DNA from: JAMLHN01 sp035708745
Lineage (GTDB): Bacteria; Chloroflexota; Chloroflexia; Thermomicrobiales; UBA6265
Length of the DNA: 64,000 nt
Direction: 5' to 3'
NCBI GenBank assembly: GCA_035708745.1
Contig: DASTFJ010000250.1
Coordinates: forward strand, 1 to 64,000
Shown here: one piece after another, positions 60,430-64,000 of the stretch
How the letters are laid out: each line of letters begins with the position of its first letter
Numbering within the stretch: the first letter of the stretch is position 1
Notes under the pieces: model-generated
The model's input: the letters and a program-made list of their open reading frames with translations, nothing else
Database searches by the model: none
What the model was told of the DNA's origin: nothing
Translations under genes and position numbers: made by a program

Positions 60430-60837
60430 ATGATGACGAGACAACGCATATCGTCCGGAGGTCCTTTCGAAAAGATCGGGGGCTATTCTCGCGCCGTTCG
60501 GGTCGGTGACCACATTTACGTTTCCGGCTCGACCGCGGTCAAGGACGGCAAGGTCGTCGGTCCCGGCGATGTGGCCGCACAAACACGCCAGACCCTGTCG
60601 ACGATCTCCGATGCGCTCGAGCACGCCGGCGCAACCCTGGAAGATGTCGTTCGTTACCGGATCTATTTGACGAACATCGCCGACAGTGCCCAGGTGCTCC
60701 CCATCTTCGGTGAGTACTTTGGGGAGATTCGTCCGGCCGGCACCCTGGTAGCCGTCTCTGCGCTGATCGCTCCCGAGATGATGATCGAGGTCGAGGTCGA
60801 CGCCATCGCCGGCAGCGCCTCCACGACGGACGACTAA
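60430..60837 (+). CDS. RidA family protein (second copy)
   Basis: A 135-residue paralogue of the gene at 59863, sharing YSRAVRVGDHIYVSG, AQTRQTLSTISDALEHAGA, VVRYRIYLTNIAD and IRPAGTLVAVSAL. The classic substrate Arg is also replaced here (PAGT). The gap of 153 bases between the two copies holds the 30-base palindrome. Tandem duplication is the simplest origin. Rid proteins often protect pyridoxal phosphate enzymes; ilvE lies just downstream in convergent orientation. Confidence 0.88.
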   Translation: MMTRQRISSGGPFEKIGGYSRAVRVGDHIYVSGSTAVKDGKVVGPGDVAAQTRQTLSTISDALEHAGATLEDVVRYRIYLTNIADSAQVLPIFGEYFGEIRPAGTLVAVSALIAPEMMIEVEVDAIAGSASTTDD

Positions 60838-60862
60838 GGATTTCTACTGCCACTAATGCGAA

Positions 60863-60893
60863 ACGGGCTGTCTGGAACATCCAGACAGCCCGT
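60863..60893. terminator. Bidirectional hairpin terminator
   Basis: A perfect 14-pair stem (ACGGGCTGTCTGGA and complement) with loop ACA lies between the convergent ridA copy and ilvE. T tracts are short on both sides (GCTTCGT on plus, TTCGC on minus). Confidence 0.65.
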
Positions 60894-60916
60894 GCTTCGT
60901 CCAATCGATGCAAGGC

Positions 60917-61867
60917 CTATGCGGGAACCCGGGATGCGAACCCGACCGGGGTACGCCAATCGGCAAAGGCGCGCTCGGTGCCGCGCAAGGCCGCCTCGAA
61001 CACCCGCTCGAGCTCCCGGGTAATGGGTCCAATAGCGCCGTCTCCGACCGTATACCGGTCGACGGAGACGATCGGCGATATTTCAGCGGCGGTGCCGCAG
61101 AGGAACGCCTCGTCTGCCATATAGAGCTCGGTGCGGTCGACCACGCGCTCTTCCACGGAAATACCCAGCTCCTCCCGCGCCAACGTCAGCAATGCGTCGC
61201 GCGTGATGCTCTCCAGAATTCCCGAGGTCAGATCCGGGGTGATCAGCCTGCCATCCCGCACGAACATCACGCAGGCGCCTGGTCCTTCGGCAACCTTGCC
61301 ATGCGTATTCAGGATGATGGCGGTGTCGTACCCATCCGCCGCGGTCTCCTGCCGGGCAAGCTGACCGTTGCGATAGTTGGAAAGGTTCTTGACCCGCGGC
61401 GGCATGACATCCTCGGAGATGCGCCGCCACGAGCTGACCTTGGCATTCATGACCTTGTCCGACCCAAGATGTGTTGGCATGGGACGTGTGATGATCTGGA
61501 GTGTGGTTTGCACGTCCAGACTGTCATAGCGGGTGGAATACGTGTTGGCGGTATAAGCCAGCGGGAAGAAGTAGGTATCCCGCGTGCAGTCGTTCTTGCG
61601 CGCCAGCTCGACCGTAGCGTCGATCAGATCGTCGATCGAATAGTTCAGATCCAGGTGGACCAGCTTCATCGACCGCTTCAGGCGCTCGAGATGCTCGCGC
61701 AGGCGGAAAATGTAGAGCTCGCCGTCGCCGGCATTCCAATAGCCCCGGATCCCCTCGAAGACGGCGCCGATCGTCGACCATCCCATCTCGGAGACGTGCA
61801 CCGTTGCCTCGTCCCAAGGTGTGATCGAGCCGTTGAACCACAGATACGACGGATGATTTGGGGCCAT
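60917..61867 (-). CDS. ilvE: Branched-chain amino acid aminotransferase
   Basis: A 316-residue class IV PLP aminotransferase that converts Leu, Ile and Val to their 2-oxo acids and back. It starts YLWFNGSITPWDEATVHV, has the Arg/Tyr segment FEGIRGYWNAG, the PLP Lys in PRVKNLSNYRNGQLA, and ILNTHGKVAEGPGACVMFV plus ADEAFLCGTAAEISPI near the end. These are the usual IlvE signatures. ATG 61867 follows AGGAG; the frame opens at 61900. It is transcribed alone, followed by a shared terminator with the RidA gene. Confidence 0.94.
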   Translation of the reverse strand: MAPNHPSYLWFNGSITPWDEATVHVSEMGWSTIGAVFEGIRGYWNAGDGELYIFRLREHLERLKRSMKLVHLDLNYSIDDLIDATVELARKNDCTRDTYFFPLAYTANTYSTRYDSLDVQTTLQIITRPMPTHLGSDKVMNAKVSSWRRISEDVMPPRVKNLSNYRNGQLARQETAADGYDTAIILNTHGKVAEGPGACVMFVRDGRLITPDLTSGILESITRDALLTLAREELGISVEERVVDRTELYMADEAFLCGTAAEISPIVSVDRYTVGDGAIGPITRELERVFEAALRGTERAFADWRTPVGFASRVPA

Positions 61868-61954
61868 GTACGTGCTCCTGATGCCTGGCGTCATTGCCAC
61901 GAGTTCGACAAATCTCGGCCACGAGTGCCGGAATTTCGAAGCGTACAGGCAAGA

Positions 61955-61985
61955 ACGCCGGGATGGCCAATGGTCATCCCGGCGT
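61955..61985 (-). terminator. Terminator of the third substrate-binding protein gene
   Basis: Stem ACGCCGGGATG with its complement (11 pairs), nine-base loop, then TTCTTG on the minus strand. It lies 32 bases past the stop at 62018. Confidence 0.7.
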
Positions 61986-62017
61986 CTCGATAGCCGTGCT
62001 ATCAGGCTGACTGCATG

Positions 62018-63784
62018 CTATTCCGCCGGACGGGTGTCCGTAGTGACGTGTCGCAGCATATTGACGTAGATGTTGCCGTCCGGAACCTTCTGGCCATATT
62101 GATTGACCTCGACATTCTGGACCCAAGGCTTGTAGACGTCCTGGTCGAGTCGGAAGACGAGTGGCATGTAGCCCACGTCCTCCTGGATGATCTTCTCGGC
62201 CTGAGCGTAGATCTCGAGCCGAGCCTCGGGCGTCGGAGCTTCCTTGCCCTGGATGACCAGATCGTCGAACTCCGCGTTCGACCACGCTTGGCGCTTGCCC
62301 GACGCCTTTTGGCTATAGAACATGTCGCCATACATGTTGTCTGGATCCGGATAGTCCATCCACCAGCGGATGAAGACGAGCTGCCATTTGTTCTCGGTGA
62401 GCTGGGGCGTGAAGTTGGACTGCGGCACCGGGTTGATCTTGACGTCCATACCCAGGTTTTGCTTGAGCTGGTCGACGATGTCATTCGCCATGATATCGGC
62501 GTTGTAGACCTCTTCCTCAGCGCGCATCCACATGTTGATCTCGGGCCAGTTCTCGCCGCCCTCGAACTCGGTTCCAACCAGCGACGCCATCGCCAACTCA
62601 GGATCGTAGTTCTGGATCTCGGTGAGGGCCGGATCGTCGAGGAATCCGAAGACGCCTTGCGGCACCATGCAATACGCCGGGGAAACCAATCCATTGGTCA
62701 CCGTGACCAGGCGATCGCGATCGATCGCGTGGCTCAGCGCCTTGCGGACTTCGAGCTTGTCGAACGGCGGGATGCCGTTGGATGGCAGGATCATCCAGAG
62801 GCCAGGATAGACATAGGGCGAAAGCAGCGCGGCCTTGTCCGGATCATCGAGATACCGGGCATAGTCGGCTGCCGGGAGGATCGACCAGTCGAGCTGTTGA
62901 TCGCCCTCACCCTCTTCGAAGAGGAGCACCTCATTCGCCGCTGGGTAAAGCGGAGCATGGTACGTTGCGATGCTGATGTTCTCGGCGTCCCAGAAACCAG
63001 GGTTGCGCTCCATATTCCACCCGACATCCGGGGTCCAATCGACCAGGTTGAACGGGCCGTTTGACACCAGGGGTACATCGCCACCGAGCGCCCATTTCTC
63101 CGCGTATTTCTCGACTTGCCACTTGGGAGCAGGCCAGGCAGCCTGATATGCCGCTTTCAGCGGGAACCCACCGCGGGGACCTTCGCACGTGACTTCGAGG
63201 GTCCAGTCGTCGATCGCCTTGAGCCCGAGATCGTCGGCCGTCGCTCCGGCGCCGGTGTTGTACGACTGGGCGTTCTTCACATCGAAGAAGAAGCTTGCAT
63301 ACGGAGCGGCAGTGTTCGGATCGAGCTGGCGCGCCCACGAGTAGACGAAGTCACCGGCCGTCACTGGCGTGCCATCCGACCACCCTGTGTTGTTCTGTCG
63401 AATATGGAACGTCCAGACCGAGGCGTCCTCATTGGACTCCCAGGTCTCTGCCCAGCCCGGCGCCGGGTTCAGATCGGCATCGAACGTCGTGACGCCCTCG
63501 AACGCATTGGTATCGGCATTGCAATAAAGATCGGCATTGAAGTCGAATGAGGTCGGGTTCGTTCGGTACCCACGCTGGTAGAAGATCTGGGGAACCTCGT
63601 CCGCGCCGGTGCCGGCCGCTGGTGAGGCATCCTGCGCGGCGACAGAGACTCCGCGGGCGGCCAGCGTAGCCGTAGCGGCTGCGACCCCGATCGCCTTGAG
63701 CGCGGCACGCCGGCTCAATTTGCCACTGAGCACATCGGCTCGAATCTGGGCAAGCTGTGTATCGAGCTGAGACTGTTCGGTCAT
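62018..63784 (-). CDS. ABC transporter substrate-binding protein, family 5 (third)
   Basis: A 588-residue peptide-type binding protein. The leader has SRRAALKAIGVAAATATLA and a likely cut after VAAQ; the twin Arg fits Tat export. The body starts YQRGYRTNPTSFDFN, then WTFHIRQNNTGWSDGTPVTAGDF and YSWARQLDPNTAAPYA; these match oligopeptide-binding OppA-like proteins more than DppA. The C-terminal IIQEDVGYMPLVFRLDQ is standard. ATG 63784 follows AGGAGGT. No transporter genes adjoin it inside the window; its partners could lie beyond ilvE or elsewhere. Confidence 0.92.
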   Translation of the reverse strand: MTEQSQLDTQLAQIRADVLSGKLSRRAALKAIGVAAATATLAARGVSVAAQDASPAAGTGADEVPQIFYQRGYRTNPTSFDFNADLYCNADTNAFEGVTTFDADLNPAPGWAETWESNEDASVWTFHIRQNNTGWSDGTPVTAGDFVYSWARQLDPNTAAPYASFFFDVKNAQSYNTGAGATADDLGLKAIDDWTLEVTCEGPRGGFPLKAAYQAAWPAPKWQVEKYAEKWALGGDVPLVSNGPFNLVDWTPDVGWNMERNPGFWDAENISIATYHAPLYPAANEVLLFEEGEGDQQLDWSILPAADYARYLDDPDKAALLSPYVYPGLWMILPSNGIPPFDKLEVRKALSHAIDRDRLVTVTNGLVSPAYCMVPQGVFGFLDDPALTEIQNYDPELAMASLVGTEFEGGENWPEINMWMRAEEEVYNADIMANDIVDQLKQNLGMDVKINPVPQSNFTPQLTENKWQLVFIRWWMDYPDPDNMYGDMFYSQKASGKRQAWSNAEFDDLVIQGKEAPTPEARLEIYAQAEKIIQEDVGYMPLVFRLDQDVYKPWVQNVEVNQYGQKVPDGNIYVNMLRHVTTDTRPAE

Positions 63785-63885
63785 CCGGAAGTACCTCCTG
63801 AATCTACCGTTTCTCGTCCCCCGGCAAACGTGTCGGGGGTTTCAAACAGTTCGATCGCGCCTATCGTGTTGCTGTTAGGTTTCCG

Positions 63886-63891
63886 ATTCTA
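63886..63891 (-). promoter_or_regulatory. Candidate extended -10 of the third SBP gene
   Basis: On the minus strand TGC-TAGAAT has the extended -10 form (TGn then a good hexamer). No -35 close to consensus is visible at 17 bases. The leader to the ATG would be about 95 bases and contains a GC hairpin near 63818-63839. Confidence 0.4.
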
Positions 63892-64000
63892 GCAAAACTT
63901 CACCAGCGTTCACAGGGCGCGTCCGTTCCGTTCGCCTGTATCGTGCATTCCACTCCTCACCCCGGCGCGAACCGCCCACCAAGCGGTCAGGCGTAATGGC

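Noticed and set aside
1..64000. CRISPR arrays, tRNA or rRNA genes, transposases, phage genes
   Set aside because: I found no regularly spaced repeats with unique spacers, no cloverleaf with CCA-type ends, no rRNA core sequence and no transposase, integrase or capsid motif.

Overview
This 64 kb window is a chromosomal stretch from a GC-rich bacterium (roughly 60-65 % GC by eye). The gene content and style point to Chloroflexota, most likely a Thermomicrobia/Sphaerobacter-like lineage. The pointers are a form II molybdenum hydroxylase of the CO dehydrogenase family in S-L-M order, several peptide-type ABC substrate-binding proteins with an SRR-type leader, a fused shikimate kinase/dehydroquinate synthase, a trp operon behind a T-box, HspR/HAIR control of clpB, and many GTG starts. 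The taxonomic placement is an inference; there is no rRNA or tRNA gene to anchor it. I see no CRISPR array, prophage, insertion sequence or replication origin.

Layout. 1-651: no convincing gene, but short dispersed repeats and a strong promoter carrying a perfect 11+4+11 palindrome with a Gram-positive-type SOS box core. 652-3905: glycerol kinase (-), then aroKB (+). 3951-7946: promoter, peptide/nickel-type ABC substrate-binding protein, hairpin terminator, two permeases; YbaK, a YchF-like GTPase and a DUF4272-like protein follow. 10398-15530 (-): trpE-G-D-C-F, nearly all overlapping, behind a tryptophan T-box whose UGG specifier, AGUA/GAA loop E, antiterminator box and terminator are all readable. 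15778-22792 (+): hydantoinase/oxoprolinase A and B subunits separated by a repetitive lipoprotein, then an HMG-CoA lyase-like gene and a methyltransferase. 22838-25683: M42 peptidase, mutM (-), two small minus-strand genes. 25835-31511 (+): selD, lipid kinase, ksgA, ispE, then two proteins that look like inactive enzymes (a membrane pseudokinase and a ComEC-type beta-lactamase fold without its metal motifs). 31508-38925 (-): M20 amidohydrolase, CvpA-like zinc-ribbon protein, peptide SBP, second M42 peptidase, DUF3352 protein and a 49-residue membrane protein. 39073-42116 (-): hspR-clpB with a HAIR operator. 42206-42868 (+): GDPD phosphodiesterase. 42962-46830 (-): coxS-coxL-coxM-like genes. 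47146-51372: MFS transporter, unknown 408-residue protein (-), ThDP enzyme. 51421-58967 (-): a likely cell-surface glycan/membrane cluster (multi-pass membrane proteins, a glycosyltransferase, a UGM-like flavoprotein, GtrA) ending in an S41 protease. 59099-60837 (+): VOC protein and two RidA-like genes with two long palindromes. 60917-63784 (-): ilvE and a third peptide SBP.

How the genes work together. The clearest functional units are tryptophan biosynthesis under tRNA-Trp sensing, the HspR-controlled ClpB disaggregase, and oligopeptide uptake coupled to peptidases (three SBPs, two M42 peptidases, one M20). The molybdenum hydroxylase and the housekeeping run ksgA-ispE are also clear units. 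No single undescribed defence-type system stands out. The best candidates for novelty are the orphan SOS-like promoter near position 220, the lipoprotein with 11-residue amphipathic repeats between the two hydantoinase subunits, and the adjacent pseudokinase and dead beta-lactamase-fold protein.
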